From Pseudomonas sp. QTF5 (GTDB lineage Bacteria > Pseudomonadota > Gammaproteobacteria > Pseudomonadales > Pseudomonadaceae), in NCBI RefSeq assembly GCF_000512695.2, contig NZ_AZRW02000006.1, positions 124,001 through 188,000 of the forward strand: DNA of 64,000 nt, read 5' to 3'. Positions 28,530 to 36,982 of this stretch are shown here, in pieces. Numbering within the stretch: the first letter of the stretch is position 1; each line of letters begins with the position of its first letter. Position numbers and translations under genes: made by a program. The notes beneath the pieces were generated by a model that worked only from the letters and a program-made list of their open reading frames with translations, did not search any database and was not told the DNA's origin.

Positions 28530-31094
28530 ATGCGTATAGACCGTTTAACCAGCAAGTTGCAGTTAGCCTTGTCCGACGCCCAATCCCTGGCCGTCGGCCT
28601 CGACCATCCGGCCATTGAGCCGGCGCATTTGATGCAGGCCATGCTTGAACAGCAGGGTGGTTCGATCAAACCTCTGCTGATGCAGGTGGGTTTTGACGTC
28701 AACAGCCTGCGTAAAGAGCTGACCAAGGCGCTCGATCAGTTGCCGAAAATCCAGAATCCGACCGGCGATGTGAACATGTCGCAGGATCTGGCGCGCCTGC
28801 TCAACCAGGCTGATCGCCTGGCCCAGCAGAAGGGCGACCAATTCATCTCCAGCGAACTGGTGCTGCTCGCCGCGATGGACGAGAACAGCAAGTTAGGCAA
28901 ATTGTTGCTGGGCCAGGGCGTGAGCAAGAAAGCCCTGGAAAACGCGATCAACAACCTGCGCGGCGGTGAGGCAGTCAATGACGCCAACCACGAAGAATCG
29001 CGTCAGGCGCTCGACAAGTACACCATAGACCTGACCAAGCGCGCCGAAGAAGGCAAGCTTGACCCAGTAATCGGTCGCGACGACGAAATTCGCCGGACCA
29101 TTCAGGTCCTGCAACGCCGCACCAAGAACAACCCGGTGCTGATCGGTGAGCCTGGCGTGGGTAAAACCGCCATCGCCGAAGGATTGGCCCAGCGCATCAT
29201 CAACGGCGAAGTGCCGGATGGCCTGAGAGGCAAGCGCCTGCTGTCGCTGGACATGGGGGCACTGATTGCCGGGGCCAAATACCGTGGCGAGTTCGAAGAG
29301 CGCCTCAAGTCCCTGCTCAACGAACTGTCGAAGCAGGAAGGGCAGATCATTCTGTTCATCGACGAATTGCACACCATGGTCGGCGCCGGCAAGGGTGAAG
29401 GCTCGATGGATGCCGGCAACATGCTCAAACCGGCACTGGCTCGCGGTGAGCTGCACTGCGTCGGTGCGACCACGCTTAACGAGTATCGCCAATATATAGA
29501 GAAGGATGCGGCCCTCGAGCGGCGCTTCCAGAAAGTCCTGGTGGACGAGCCGAGCGAAGAAGACACCATCGCCATCCTGCGTGGCTTGAAAGAGCGTTAC
29601 GAAGTTCACCACAAGGTGGCGATCACCGATGGCGCGATTATCGCCGCGGCCAAGCTCAGTCACCGCTACATCACTGACCGTCAGCTGCCGGACAAGGCCA
29701 TCGACCTGATCGACGAAGCCGCCAGCCGCATCCGCATGGAAATCGACTCCAAGCCCGAAGTGCTGGACCGTCTGGAGCGTCGCCTGATTCAGCTGAAAGT
29801 GGAATCCCAGGCGCTGAAGAAAGAAAGCGACGACGCAGCGAAGAAACGTCTGGAAAAACTCCAGGAAGAAATCGTTCGTCACGAGCGTGAATACTCGGAC
29901 CTCGAAGAAATCTGGAACTCGGAAAAAGCCGAAGTCCAGGGTTCAGCGCAGATCCAGCAGAAAATCGAACAGTCCCGGCAGGAACTGGAAGCCGCACGCC
30001 GTAAAGGTGACTTGAACCGCATGGCCGAGCTGCAATACGGGGTGATCCCGGACCTGGAGCGCAGCCTGCAAATGGTCGACCAGCACGGCAAAAGCGAAAA
30101 CCAGTTACTGCGCAGTAAGGTGACTGAAGAAGAAATCGCTGAAGTCGTGTCGAAGTGGACCGGCATTCCCGTGGCGAAAATGCTCGAAGGCGAGCGCGAC
30201 AAACTGATGAAGATGGAAAGCCTGTTGCACCAACGTGTGATTGGTCAGGACGAGGCGGTGATCGCCGTCTCCAACGCGGTACGGCGTTCCCGTGCCGGGT
30301 TGTCCGACCCGAATCGCCCGAGCGGCTCGTTCATGTTCCTCGGCCCGACCGGTGTCGGTAAAACCGAGCTGTGCAAGGCGCTTGCCGAGTTCCTGTTCGA
30401 TACCGAAGAGGCGATGGTGCGGATCGACATGTCCGAGTTCATGGAGAAACATTCCGTGGCTCGACTGATCGGCGCGCCACCGGGCTACGTGGGCTATGAA
30501 GAGGGCGGTTACCTGACCGAGGCGGTGCGTCGCAAGCCTTATTCGGTGATTCTCCTGGACGAGGTCGAGAAGGCCCACCCGGACGTGTTCAACATCTTGC
30601 TGCAGGTGCTGGAGGATGGACGCCTGACCGACAGCCATGGCCGCACGGTGGATTTCAAAAATACTGTAATCGTCATGACCTCCAACCTCGGCTCGGTGCA
30701 GATCCAGGAACTGGTGGGTGATCGCGAAGCGCAGCGCGCGGCGGTGATGGATGCGATTTCCACGCACTTCCGGCCGGAGTTCATCAACCGGGTCGACGAA
30801 GTGGTGATATTCGAGCCATTGGCTCGGGATCAGATCGCCGGCATTACCGAAATCCAGTTGGGACGCCTGCGTAGTCGCCTGACCGAGCGCGAGCTGAAGC
30901 TTGAGCTCAGCCCGGAAGCGATGGATAAGCTGATTGCCGTAGGTTACGACCCGGTGTATGGCGCACGGCCGCTCAAACGGGCGATCCAGCGCTGGATCGA
31001 GAACCCGCTGGCACAGCTGATTCTGTCGGGTAGATTCATGCCGGGCGAGACGGCCAAGGGCACCGTGGAAAACGACGAAATCGTTTTTGTCTGA
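28530..31094 (+). CDS. clpB: ATP-dependent disaggregase chaperone ClpB
   Basis: 854 residues. Clp N domain (1-145), AAA-1 with Walker A GEPGVGKT near 207 and [13 protein letters not shown], coiled-coil middle domain (about 405-525, rich in Lys/Glu), and AAA-2 with [19 protein letters not shown] near 610 and [14 protein letters not shown]. Rescues aggregated proteins with DnaK. GAAGGTGACCC precedes ATG 28530. Own RpoH-type promoter and strong terminator, so transcribed as a single gene. Confidence 0.97.
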   Translation: MRIDRLTSKLQLALSDAQSLAVGLDHPAIEPAHLMQAMLEQQGGSIKPLLMQVGFDVNSLRKELTKALDQLPKIQNPTGDVNMSQDLARLLNQADRLAQQKGDQFISSELVLLAAMDENSKLGKLLLGQGVSKKALENAINNLRGGEAVNDANHEESRQALDKYTIDLTKRAEEGKLDPVIGRDDEIRRTIQVLQRRTKNNPVLIGEPGVGKTAIAEGLAQRIINGEVPDGLRGKRLLSLDMGALIAGAKYRGEFEERLKSLLNELSKQEGQIILFIDELHTMVGAGKGEGSMDAGNMLKPALARGELHCVGATTLNEYRQYIEKDAALERRFQKVLVDEPSEEDTIAILRGLKERYEVHHKVAITDGAIIAAAKLSHRYITDRQLPDKAIDLIDEAASRIRMEIDSKPEVLDRLERRLIQLKVESQALKKESDDAAKKRLEKLQEEIVRHEREYSDLEEIWNSEKAEVQGSAQIQQKIEQSRQELEAARRKGDLNRMAELQYGVIPDLERSLQMVDQHGKSENQLLRSKVTEEEIAEVVSKWTGIPVAKMLEGERDKLMKMESLLHQRVIGQDEAVIAVSNAVRRSRAGLSDPNRPSGSFMFLGPTGVGKTELCKALAEFLFDTEEAMVRIDMSEFMEKHSVARLIGAPPGYVGYEEGGYLTEAVRRKPYSVILLDEVEKAHPDVFNILLQVLEDGRLTDSHGRTVDFKNTVIVMTSNLGSVQIQELVGDREAQRAAVMDAISTHFRPEFINRVDEVVIFEPLARDQIAGITEIQLGRLRSRLTERELKLELSPEAMDKLIAVGYDPVYGARPLKRAIQRWIENPLAQLILSGRFMPGETAKGTVENDEIVFV

Positions 31095-31119
31095 GACTCG
31101 ACGGCAATGCAATAAAAGG

Positions 31120-31146
31120 AGGCTTCGCATCGCGAAGCCTTTTTTT
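31120..31146 (+). terminator. Terminator of clpB
   Basis: AGGCTTCGC, loop AT, CGCGAAGCCT followed by T6, 26 bases after the clpB stop. Between here and 31280 I see no gene. Confidence 0.9.
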
Positions 31147-31279
31147 CGCCAGGCTGTTGAACTCAAAGGAAAAGGCTTGTAAAGTGCGCCCCGCAGTAAG
31201 TCACCCCAAGGGGTTTCTGCTCCCCAAGCAGGAATCTGAAATAAGTTGCAAATCATTAACTTGAAAGCAATTTAGGGGG

Positions 31280-31307
31280 TTGACAGAGGTGCTTAAGATT
31301 GTAGAAT
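31280..31307 (+). promoter_or_regulatory. Sigma-70 promoter of the tRNA cluster
   Basis: TTGACA (31280-31285), 16-bp spacer, TAGAAT (31302-31307), then a GC-rich discriminator AGCGCGCC typical of stable RNA promoters. About 85 nt precede the first tRNA. Confidence 0.8.
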
Positions 31308-31395
31308 AGCGCGCCTCAGACACACGAACGCAGCGATGCGAACGGGTAGAAGAGAACGCAGTAAAGCTTCACTGTTGTAAATTGAAATATGTAGT

Positions 31396-31471
31396 TCCGT
31401 GATAGCTCAGTCGGTAGAGCAAATGACTGTTAATCATTGGGTCCCAGGTTCGAGTCCTGGTCACGGAGCCA
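31396..31471 (+). tRNA. tRNA-Asn (GTT)
   Basis: 76 nt including encoded CCA. Acceptor stem TCCGTGA/TCACGGA, D-loop AGCTCAGTCGGTAGAGC, anticodon loop CTGTTAA, T-arm CCAGGTTCGAGTCCTGG. Confidence 0.95.
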
Positions 31472-31480
31472 ATTTCAAGC

Positions 31481-31557
31481 CGGGGTATAGCGCAGTCCGG
31501 TAGCGCGCCTGCTTTGGGAGCAGGATGTCAGGAGTTCGAATCCCCTTACCCCGACCA
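31481..31557 (+). tRNA. tRNA-Pro (TGG), copy 1
   Basis: 77 nt with CCA. Acceptor CGGGGTA/TACCCCG, anticodon stem CCTGC/GCAGG with loop TTTGGGA (anticodon TGG), T-arm AGGAGTTCGAATCCCCT. First of three copies in tandem units. Confidence 0.94.
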
Positions 31558-31562
31558 TTTTT

Positions 31563-31638
31563 GGGTCGTTAGCTCAGTTGGTAGAGCAGTTGGCTTTTAA
31601 CCAATTGGTCGTAGGTTCGAATCCCACACGACCCACCA
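31563..31638 (+). tRNA. tRNA-Lys (TTT), copy 1
   Basis: 76 nt with CCA. Acceptor GGGTCGT/ACGACCC, D-arm AGCTCAGTTGGTAGAGC, anticodon loop CTTTTAA, T-arm CGTAGGTTCGAATCC. Five bases after tRNA-Pro copy 1. Confidence 0.94.
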
Positions 31639-31702
31639 TTTTTGAAACCAGTTAGCGCTGGAATCGAATCTTAAGATCAGAGGCCAAAAGCGCTGATCGA
31701 AG

Positions 31703-31731
31703 AAGGCGCCTTTCACAGGTGCCTTTTTTTT
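31703..31731 (+). terminator. Terminator-like hairpin ending repeat unit 1
   Basis: AAGGCGCC, loop TTTCACA, GGTGCCTTTTTTTT. One G-T pair in the stem. Only two bases separate the T run from the next tRNA-Pro, so downstream copies depend on read-through or on an unseen promoter. Confidence 0.65.
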
Positions 31732-31733
31732 AC

Positions 31734-31810
31734 CGGGGTATAGCGCAGTCCGGTAGCGCGCCTGCGTTGGGAGCAGGATGTCAGGAGTTCGAATCCCCTT
31801 ACCCCGACCA
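31734..31810 (+). tRNA. tRNA-Pro (TGG), copy 2, variant with G at position 32
   Basis: 77 nt with CCA. Identical to copies 1 and 3 except that the anticodon loop reads GTTGGGA instead of TTTGGGA, a T-to-G change at base 31766 (tRNA position 32). The anticodon is still TGG. Position 32 is nearly always a pyrimidine, so this copy may decode differently or be decaying. Confidence 0.9.
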
Positions 31811-31815
31811 TTTTT

Positions 31816-31891
31816 GGGTCGTTAGCTCAGTTGGTAGAGCAGTTGGCTTTTAACCAATTGGTCGTAGGTTCGAATCCCACACGACCCACCA
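31816..31891 (+). tRNA. tRNA-Lys (TTT), copy 2
   Basis: 76 nt with CCA, identical to copy 1 at 31563. Confidence 0.94.
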
Positions 31892-31955
31892 TTTTTGAAA
31901 CCAGTTAGCGCTGGAATCGAATCTTAAGATCAGAGGCCAAAAGCGCTGATCGAAG

Positions 31956-31984
31956 AAGGCGCCTTTCAAAGGTGCCTTTTTTTT
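31956..31984 (+). terminator. Terminator-like hairpin ending repeat unit 2
   Basis: Copy of the unit 1 hairpin with loop TTTCAAA; C-to-A change at 31969. Confidence 0.65.
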
Positions 31985-31986
31985 AC

Positions 31987-32063
31987 CGGGGTATAGCGCA
32001 GTCCGGTAGCGCGCCTGCTTTGGGAGCAGGATGTCAGGAGTTCGAATCCCCTTACCCCGACCA
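31987..32063 (+). tRNA. tRNA-Pro (TGG), copy 3
   Basis: 77 nt with CCA, same as copy 1 (loop TTTGGGA). No tRNA-Lys follows; the third repeat unit ends here. Confidence 0.94.
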
Positions 32064-32068
32064 TATTA

Positions 32069-32104
32069 AAAATCCTCGTATCGAAAGATACGGGGATTTT
32101 TTTT
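32069..32104 (+). terminator. Terminator of the tRNA cluster
   Basis: AATCCTCGTATC, tetraloop GAAA, GATACGGGGATT followed by a T run. Strong stem with a stable GNRA loop. Confidence 0.88.
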
Positions 32105-32171
32105 GCGTGCTGCAAATGCAAAAAAAAGCCCTGTTTCTCGATGGAGAGGCAGGGCTTGGGCTTTCAGAGGT

Positions 32172-32573
32172 TTAGCTATTGTCTTTCAGGTGCTCGAACA
32201 AGCCCTTCGGCATTTTTTTGCCATTGGCTTCGTAGTTGGTTTTCACGTTATCAAAAGCCTCTTGTTCGTCGATTTGGCCGTCATGGTTGGTGTCGATCTT
32301 GTCGAAGTCAGCTTTGGGTGCCACTTTCAGGAATTCCGCACGGGATACCTTGCCGTCGTCATCGGTGTCGGTTTTGGCCATCGAGGCATCGCCGCACTTG
32401 CCTTCGCCACATTTGCCTTCAGGCGTCTTCACGACCTGTTCCGCCGAGGCTAGCAGGTAGCCTTGAGTAAGCGGCTGCGAAGCGAAGACAGAACCGGACA
32501 ACATCATGCCTCCGGCCAGGACAGCGCCGAGCAGGCCAACGGTATTTTTGCTGAGAGTAGTGGTACGGGACAT
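32172..32573 (-). CDS. Secreted EF-hand protein with a doubled EGKCG motif
   Basis: 133 residues. Signal peptide to about residue 31 (GLLGAVLAGGMMLSGSVFA), then EGKCGEGKCGD at 52-62, and two EF-hands: DTDDDGKVSRAE (69-80) and DTNHDGQIDEQE (94-105), both with the canonical Ca ligands D-x-D/N-x-D-G...E. The EGKCG motif is the one modified in HvfA/bufferin peptides by MNIO (DUF692) enzymes, but no such enzyme lies nearby. ATG 32573 has GGAG 8 bases upstream. Role unknown; calcium or copper handling in the periplasm is inference. Confidence 0.8.
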   Translation of the reverse strand: MSRTTTLSKNTVGLLGAVLAGGMMLSGSVFASQPLTQGYLLASAEQVVKTPEGKCGEGKCGDASMAKTDTDDDGKVSRAEFLKVAPKADFDKIDTNHDGQIDEQEAFDNVKTNYEANGKKMPKGLFEHLKDNS

Positions 32574-32586
32574 TACAAATCTCCTG

Positions 32587-32603
32587 GGTTGCACGACGCA
32601 ACC
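32587..32603 (-). promoter_or_regulatory. Leader hairpin next to the ribosome binding site of the EF-hand gene
   Basis: On the minus strand GGTTGC, loop GTCGT, GCAACC, ending two bases before AGGAG. It could modulate translation initiation. The rest of 32604-32788 shows no gene. Confidence 0.35.
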
Positions 32604-32788
32604 GCTCGATAAAGGACGCCACGTGAGTGCGGCGATGACCGAAGCAGGCAGTGCCTTGCTCGGGTGTGGCCATTTAGCGGGCGTGGTGTATCGCTACTGT
32701 GTCGTGCGAGGGGGGCTTTGTAAGCGAAGGGATGGAATCAGTGGGGAGATACAGTGAGACACAGATCTTCAGGGCGATGAATAAAAAA

Positions 32789-32878
32789 TGTGGGAGCGGG
32801 CTTGCTCGCGAAAGCGGTATCACAGACAACATCTATGTTGAATGTACTGGCCCCTTCGCGAGCAAGCCCGCTCCCACA
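32789..32878. repeat. REP doublet
   Basis: TGTGGGAGCGGGCTTGCTCGCGAA and exact complement around a spacer with CATCTATGTTGAATGTA; 11 bases from the ndh stop. Confidence 0.9.
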
Positions 32879-32889
32879 ATGGATGTGTG

Positions 32890-34188
32890 TTAATGCAACT
32901 TCAGCCGCGGCTCAGTCCCGCGACCAATCTTGCTACCCAGCATCAACATCGCCGTACGAAACGCGCCATACAGCGCCATCTGGTGCATGCGATACAGTGA
33001 AACGTAAAACATCCGCGCCAGCCAGCCTTCAAGCATCACGCTACCGGTGAGGTTGCCCATCAAGTTACCCACAGCCGAAAAACGCGACAGCGAGATCAAT
33101 GAGCCGTAGTCGGTGTACTTGTACTCCGGCAGGGCTTTGCCTTCGATCCGCAGTTTCAGCGATTTGGCCAGCAATGAAGCTTGCTGGTGCGCAGCCTGGG
33201 CGCGCGGCGGCACATTGCGATCAGTGCCCGGTTGCGGGCAGGCCGCGCAGTCACCGAAGGCGAAGATGTTCTCGTCGCGGGTGGTTTGCAGGGTCGGCAA
33301 CACTTGCAGCTGATTGATGCGGTTGGTTTCCAGGCCATCGATGTCCTTGAGGAAGCCCGGCGCACGAATTCCGGCGGCCCAGACTTTGAGGCTGGCGTTG
33401 ATCACTTTGCCGTCGGCGGTAATCAAGCTGTCTGCCGTCACTTCGCTGACCGCGGCATTGGTCATCACGTTGACCCCGAGTTTTTCCAGGGTTTTATGCA
33501 CAGGCCCGCCGATTCGGTCCGGCAGGGCTGGCAGTACCCGTGGTCCGGCTTCGATCAGGGTAATGTGCATGTTTTCCGGTTTGATCCGGTCCAGGCCGTA
33601 GGCCGCGAGTTCATGGGCGGCGTTGTGCAGTTCCGCCGCCAGTTCGACGCCGGTGGCGCCAGCACCGACGATGGCCACGCTGATCTGCTGCACCGTGTCG
33701 GTTTGCCCGGCGTGGGCGCGCAGGTAGTGGTTGAGCAATTGCTGATGGAAGCGCTCGGCCTGTTTGCGGGTATCGAGGAACAAACAGTGCTGCGCCGCGC
33801 CTTGAGTGCCGAAATCGTTGGTGGTGCTGCCGACGGCAATCACCAGCGAGTCGTAAGGCACTTCGCGCGCCGGTACCAGTTCCAGACCGGCTTCGTCATA
33901 AGTGGCGGCCAGCTGGATTTTCTTCTGTGCGCGATCGAGCCCGCTCATGCGCCCAAGCTGGAACTCGAAGTGGTTCCATTTTGCCTGGGCAACATAGTTG
34001 AGTTCGTCTTCGGAAGAGTTCAGGGAACCTGCCGCCACTTCGTGCAGCAGCGGTTTCCAGATGTGGGTCAGGTTCGCGTCGACCAGCATCACACTGGCCG
34101 TGCCGCGCTTGCCCAGAGTTTTACCCAGACGGGTAGCCAACTCCAGACCGCCGGCGCCGCCGCCAACGATGACAATACGATGAGTCAT
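32890..34188 (-). CDS. ndh: Type II NADH dehydrogenase (NDH-2)
   Basis: 432 residues. FAD fold IVIVGGGAGGLELATRLG at residue 4, NADH fold VAIVGAGATGVELAAELHN near 170, and NIFAFGDCAACP near 305. The C-terminal part (GNLTGSVMLEGWLARMFYVSLYRMHQMALYG) is the membrane-associated helix region. Oxidises NADH and reduces ubiquinone without pumping protons, on the cytoplasmic face. ATG 34188 begins the FAD fold. DUF3094 gene lies just upstream, as PA4537 does with PA4538. Confidence 0.93.
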   Translation of the reverse strand: MTHRIVIVGGGAGGLELATRLGKTLGKRGTASVMLVDANLTHIWKPLLHEVAAGSLNSSEDELNYVAQAKWNHFEFQLGRMSGLDRAQKKIQLAATYDEAGLELVPAREVPYDSLVIAVGSTTNDFGTQGAAQHCLFLDTRKQAERFHQQLLNHYLRAHAGQTDTVQQISVAIVGAGATGVELAAELHNAAHELAAYGLDRIKPENMHITLIEAGPRVLPALPDRIGGPVHKTLEKLGVNVMTNAAVSEVTADSLITADGKVINASLKVWAAGIRAPGFLKDIDGLETNRINQLQVLPTLQTTRDENIFAFGDCAACPQPGTDRNVPPRAQAAHQQASLLAKSLKLRIEGKALPEYKYTDYGSLISLSRFSAVGNLMGNLTGSVMLEGWLARMFYVSLYRMHQMALYGAFRTAMLMLGSKIGRGTEPRLKLH

Positions 34189-34248
34189 GGGGATATCTCG
34201 CAAGGCTAAAAGAAATCGGTGCAGTCAACCGAGCGAGCGCAAGGCAGC

Positions 34249-34422
34249 TCATAGCGTCAGGTAACTGATAAGGCGGCTCAACAGGCCCAAACCAATGGTC
34301 ACTGCCAACACCATCACCAGGAGCATCCACGGCCGGAAAGGCCGGCGCTCGACTTGGTGCTGGGAAAGGCGCAGGTACTCTTCGACATGCTTCTGGTCGT
34401 CCGGGTTCAGGCGGCTGGTCAT
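34249..34422 (-). CDS. DUF3094 family small membrane protein
   Basis: 57 residues, below common ORF cut-offs. Sequence begins MTSRLNPDDQKHVEEYL, then SQHQVERRPFRPW, one membrane segment (MLLVMVLAVTIGLGLLSRLI) and ends SYLTL. Minus-strand neighbour upstream of ndh with a 60-base gap, so perhaps cotranscribed. I recognise the family from pseudomonads; function unknown. 34423-34596 shows no further gene. Confidence 0.8.
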   Translation of the reverse strand: MTSRLNPDDQKHVEEYLRLSQHQVERRPFRPWMLLVMVLAVTIGLGLLSRLISYLTL

Positions 34423-34596
34423 ATTGGGCCTCGTCAGGGGTAGACGTTGCTGAATGTGTAGAAGCTACAGTGGTTTTACCCAGATTGGACGCAGCATAGC
34501 CGCTCTCCGGAACAGGCTCGAGCTCACCCTATCGTCCAGGCGAATGATTCCACTTTGTAACACTCGGACAGTGATTGCGCCATGTCCGCAACCGAC

Positions 34597-35223
34597 TCAC
34601 AGGCTGATCCCTACGTCGAAGACAATACTGCGACCCAGATTGCCGCGCAGAAAATCCGGGGCATCCGGATGGGCGAATAACACTCGGGCAAAGGTTGGGC
34701 CGACCAGCGACAACGAGCGCCAGCCCTGACGCAGGTATTCGGTGGGTGGCGGAAAATGGCTGTTGAGGTCCAGCACTTCGCGCTTGAGGCTGGCGAAGGC
34801 GATGATGTCCAGCTCCCCCAGGTCCATGCCGCGCTCTTTGTAGTTGTGGGCTTTTTTGCGCAAGGTCGGCGCCAGTCTCAGCAAAAAATCATTGGCCGGG
34901 ATGCGCCGGGGCTTGGCCTCGCGGCGCACCAGCTGGCTCAGGGAAAATGCGCTGCGCCGGCGTTGCAACTCATCACGCCATTCGTCATTGAGGCGCCGGC
35001 CCTCGTCTAGCACGAAGAACACCTCGAAATTCGCGTCGCGAAACAGCACGTCCGGCGGCTCCCCGGCAGGGGCAAATTCGTCGACCCGATAAGGAATGTT
35101 CAGGCCCTGCAGCAGGCGCTGGCAAACCCAACGCTCACGCTCCCATTTGCGGGCATTGGAGAGGAATGTGTTGGCTTGCTCGGCCGCGATGGTCAGCAGG
35201 CGTAAATAATCTGAATCATCCAT
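34597..35223 (-). CDS. DUF1780 family protein
   Basis: 208 residues, soluble. Starts MDDSDYLRLLTIAAEQANTFL; contains RERWVCQRLLQGLNIPYRVDEFAPAGEPPDVLFRDANFEVFFVLDEGRRLN, in which a PPDV...FEVFFVLDE pattern resembles the D-x(n)-E-x-x of PD-(D/E)XK nucleases, and ends SIVFDVGISL. A nuclease role is a guess from that pattern only. The start at 35223 is chosen over 35271 on family grounds. Same position as PA4535. Confidence 0.75.
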   Translation of the reverse strand: MDDSDYLRLLTIAAEQANTFLSNARKWERERWVCQRLLQGLNIPYRVDEFAPAGEPPDVLFRDANFEVFFVLDEGRRLNDEWRDELQRRRSAFSLSQLVRREAKPRRIPANDFLLRLAPTLRKKAHNYKERGMDLGELDIIAFASLKREVLDLNSHFPPPTEYLRQGWRSLSLVGPTFARVLFAHPDAPDFLRGNLGRSIVFDVGISL

Positions 35224-35311
35224 AGGCCCAAGCTTAGCGTTCAAATGTGATCTGAATAATAAGTCTGTCACGATTTCCTCAGACAGAGTCTTACCCGTTT
35301 TTTTGGCATGC

Positions 35312-35758
35312 CTATGAACGTTTACGCTGCTGTAGCTTTTCCATGTTGTGCTTTATGACATCCATCACCGCAGCGGTCATCACCGAGGTAGAGACACCAA
35401 ACATCAGAATGCCGTTAGCTGCCTCCAATGGGCCAAGCAAACGCCAGCGTGAGGACATGATGATGTCGCCATAGCCCAGCGTGGCGAAGTTGACCGCCGA
35501 GTGATACAGCGCGGTGGCGAATTGGTCGAATTCATTGAGCAGCATGAACAGCGTGGCCCAGATGGCGATCTGCACGAAATTACCGAGCATCATCAGCAGC
35601 ATCACCATCGACAACAACAGGATATTCAGCCATTGCGATTCAGCGGGTTGGGCATGCCTGAAATGCACGTATTGACGCAGGCATATAGTCACGAAAACGG
35701 CTTGCATTAGAAGGCAGAACAACATCACGGGAAGGCCGGCCATTAGATTCAACAGCAT
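35312..35758 (-). CDS. Two-TM ion channel family protein
   Basis: 148 residues. Three to four hydrophobic stretches; near residue 90 the pore sequence FATALYHSAVNFATLGYGDI contains the selectivity filter TLGYGD of potassium-type channels (Ion_trans_2). AGAGGATATTCCC precedes ATG 35758. Last gene of a minus-strand run with the AI-2E permease 22 bases upstream. Potassium selectivity is inferred from GYGD. Confidence 0.75.
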   Translation of the reverse strand: MLLNLMAGLPVMLFCLLMQAVFVTICLRQYVHFRHAQPAESQWLNILLLSMVMLLMMLGNFVQIAIWATLFMLLNEFDQFATALYHSAVNFATLGYGDIIMSSRWRLLGPLEAANGILMFGVSTSVMTAAVMDVIKHNMEKLQQRKRS

Positions 35759-35780
35759 GGGAATATCCTCTGCCGCTGTG

Positions 35781-36881
35781 TCAGGTCTGTCCCTGGTTGT
35801 CTGGCCCGGGCTCTTGCGCTTGATCCACCCATTCCCAGAACAGCTGATAGCCGACCGCGAGTATCACAGGGCCGATAAACAGGCCGAGGATCCCGCCCGT
35901 GACCATGCCGCCCAAGGCACCGATCAGCACCACAGGCATCGGTACATCGACACCACGACCTAGCAGCAACGGTTTGAGGACGTTATCGACCAGGCCCGCA
36001 ACGAAGACATAGATGGCAAATACAATGGTCGCCGTACTGGCACCTTCGCTCGCGAAAACAAAGGCGATGACCGGCAGGGTAATCAGGCTGGCGGGTAGCT
36101 GCATGATGCCAAGAAGCAGCACCGCCAAGGCGAGAAGTCCTGCGCCGGGGACGCCCATGAGCACAAAGCCGATGCCCACCAACAGCATCTGAATGAAGGC
36201 GATGCCGACCACCCCCAACGCCACTGCCCGGATGGTGGCGGTGCACAGGTCGGCGATTTTCGGCCCGTTGATCGGACCGCTGAAGCGCGTAACGATTTGC
36301 ACCGCGCTGCGGTGGCCGCTTTCTCCATACGCTAAAAAAATACCGGCAACAATCAGGGCGACGATGAATAAAAGGAGCCCCATGCTGACACCCGCAAGCT
36401 TGCTCAGCAGGGAGAGGCTGACGCCTTTGATCTGGGGTATGAACTTTTGTGCCAGATCGGGCAGGTCAGTGGCAGCTTGCGCCCATAAGTTATAAAGAGG
36501 TTCTCCCACCAGTGGCCAACTGGCTACCGTGGCGGACGGTGGCGGAATATGGAAACTGTCGGTTTTGACCATGGTCATGACCCTCTCCACGGATTCCGCA
36601 AGCGAGGCTCCCAACAAATAAACAGGCACCATAAGAATACTGATGACGATCAATACGATCAGCGTCGCGGTGATCCCGTCTTTGTTCCCCAGCTTGCCTT
36701 TGAACCTGACTTGCAAGGGGTAGAGGGTGATTGCCAGGATCACCGACCACAGCATCAGGTCGAGGAACGGGCTGAATATCTGAAAGCAGAACATCACCAG
36801 AACGGCAATCACTCCGGCACGAATCAGTACATCGAGCAGATCCCGGGAAAAAATCTTTTCGAGCATGGGCGTGGGGACCAT
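35781..36881 (-). CDS. AI-2E family transporter
   Basis: 366 residues, about eight membrane segments. Family features: LMLWSVILAITLYPLQVRFKGKL in the N-terminal third and FIQMLLVGIGFVLMGVPGAGLLALAVLLLGIMQLPA plus GGMVTGGILGLFIGPVILAVGYQLF near the C-terminus. Members export autoinducer-2 or act as Na/H antiporters; the substrate cannot be told here. AGGAGGTAATCA is a near-perfect ribosome binding site for ATG 36881. Confidence 0.82.
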   Translation of the reverse strand: MVPTPMLEKIFSRDLLDVLIRAGVIAVLVMFCFQIFSPFLDLMLWSVILAITLYPLQVRFKGKLGNKDGITATLIVLIVISILMVPVYLLGASLAESVERVMTMVKTDSFHIPPPSATVASWPLVGEPLYNLWAQAATDLPDLAQKFIPQIKGVSLSLLSKLAGVSMGLLLFIVALIVAGIFLAYGESGHRSAVQIVTRFSGPINGPKIADLCTATIRAVALGVVGIAFIQMLLVGIGFVLMGVPGAGLLALAVLLLGIMQLPASLITLPVIAFVFASEGASTATIVFAIYVFVAGLVDNVLKPLLLGRGVDVPMPVVLIGALGGMVTGGILGLFIGPVILAVGYQLFWEWVDQAQEPGPDNQGQT

Positions 36882-36982
36882 TGATTACCTCCTGTAGAGA
36901 GTGGCAAAGGCATGCGTTCGGTAATGTCCAGCATAGACGGGCCGGCAATCTGCGTGCTGGCCGCGGGTGGCTCCGCTGCCGC

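Larger units (their letters stand above)
31481..31986 (+). repeat. 253-bp tandem repeat carrying tRNA-Pro, tRNA-Lys and a terminator
   Basis: Unit 1 is 31481-31733 and unit 2 is 31734-31986; a third, partial unit (tRNA-Pro only) follows at 31987-32063. The two full units differ, as far as I can read, at two positions only: 31513 T versus 31766 G inside tRNA-Pro, and 31716 C versus 31969 A in the terminator loop. Recent tandem duplication is the simplest explanation. Confidence 0.92.

Noticed and set aside
31972..32175. 67-codon ORF containing GIAQSGSAPALGAGCQEFESP
   Set aside because: It is a translation of tRNA-Pro copy 3 and its terminator; this peptide is a familiar tRNA artefact.
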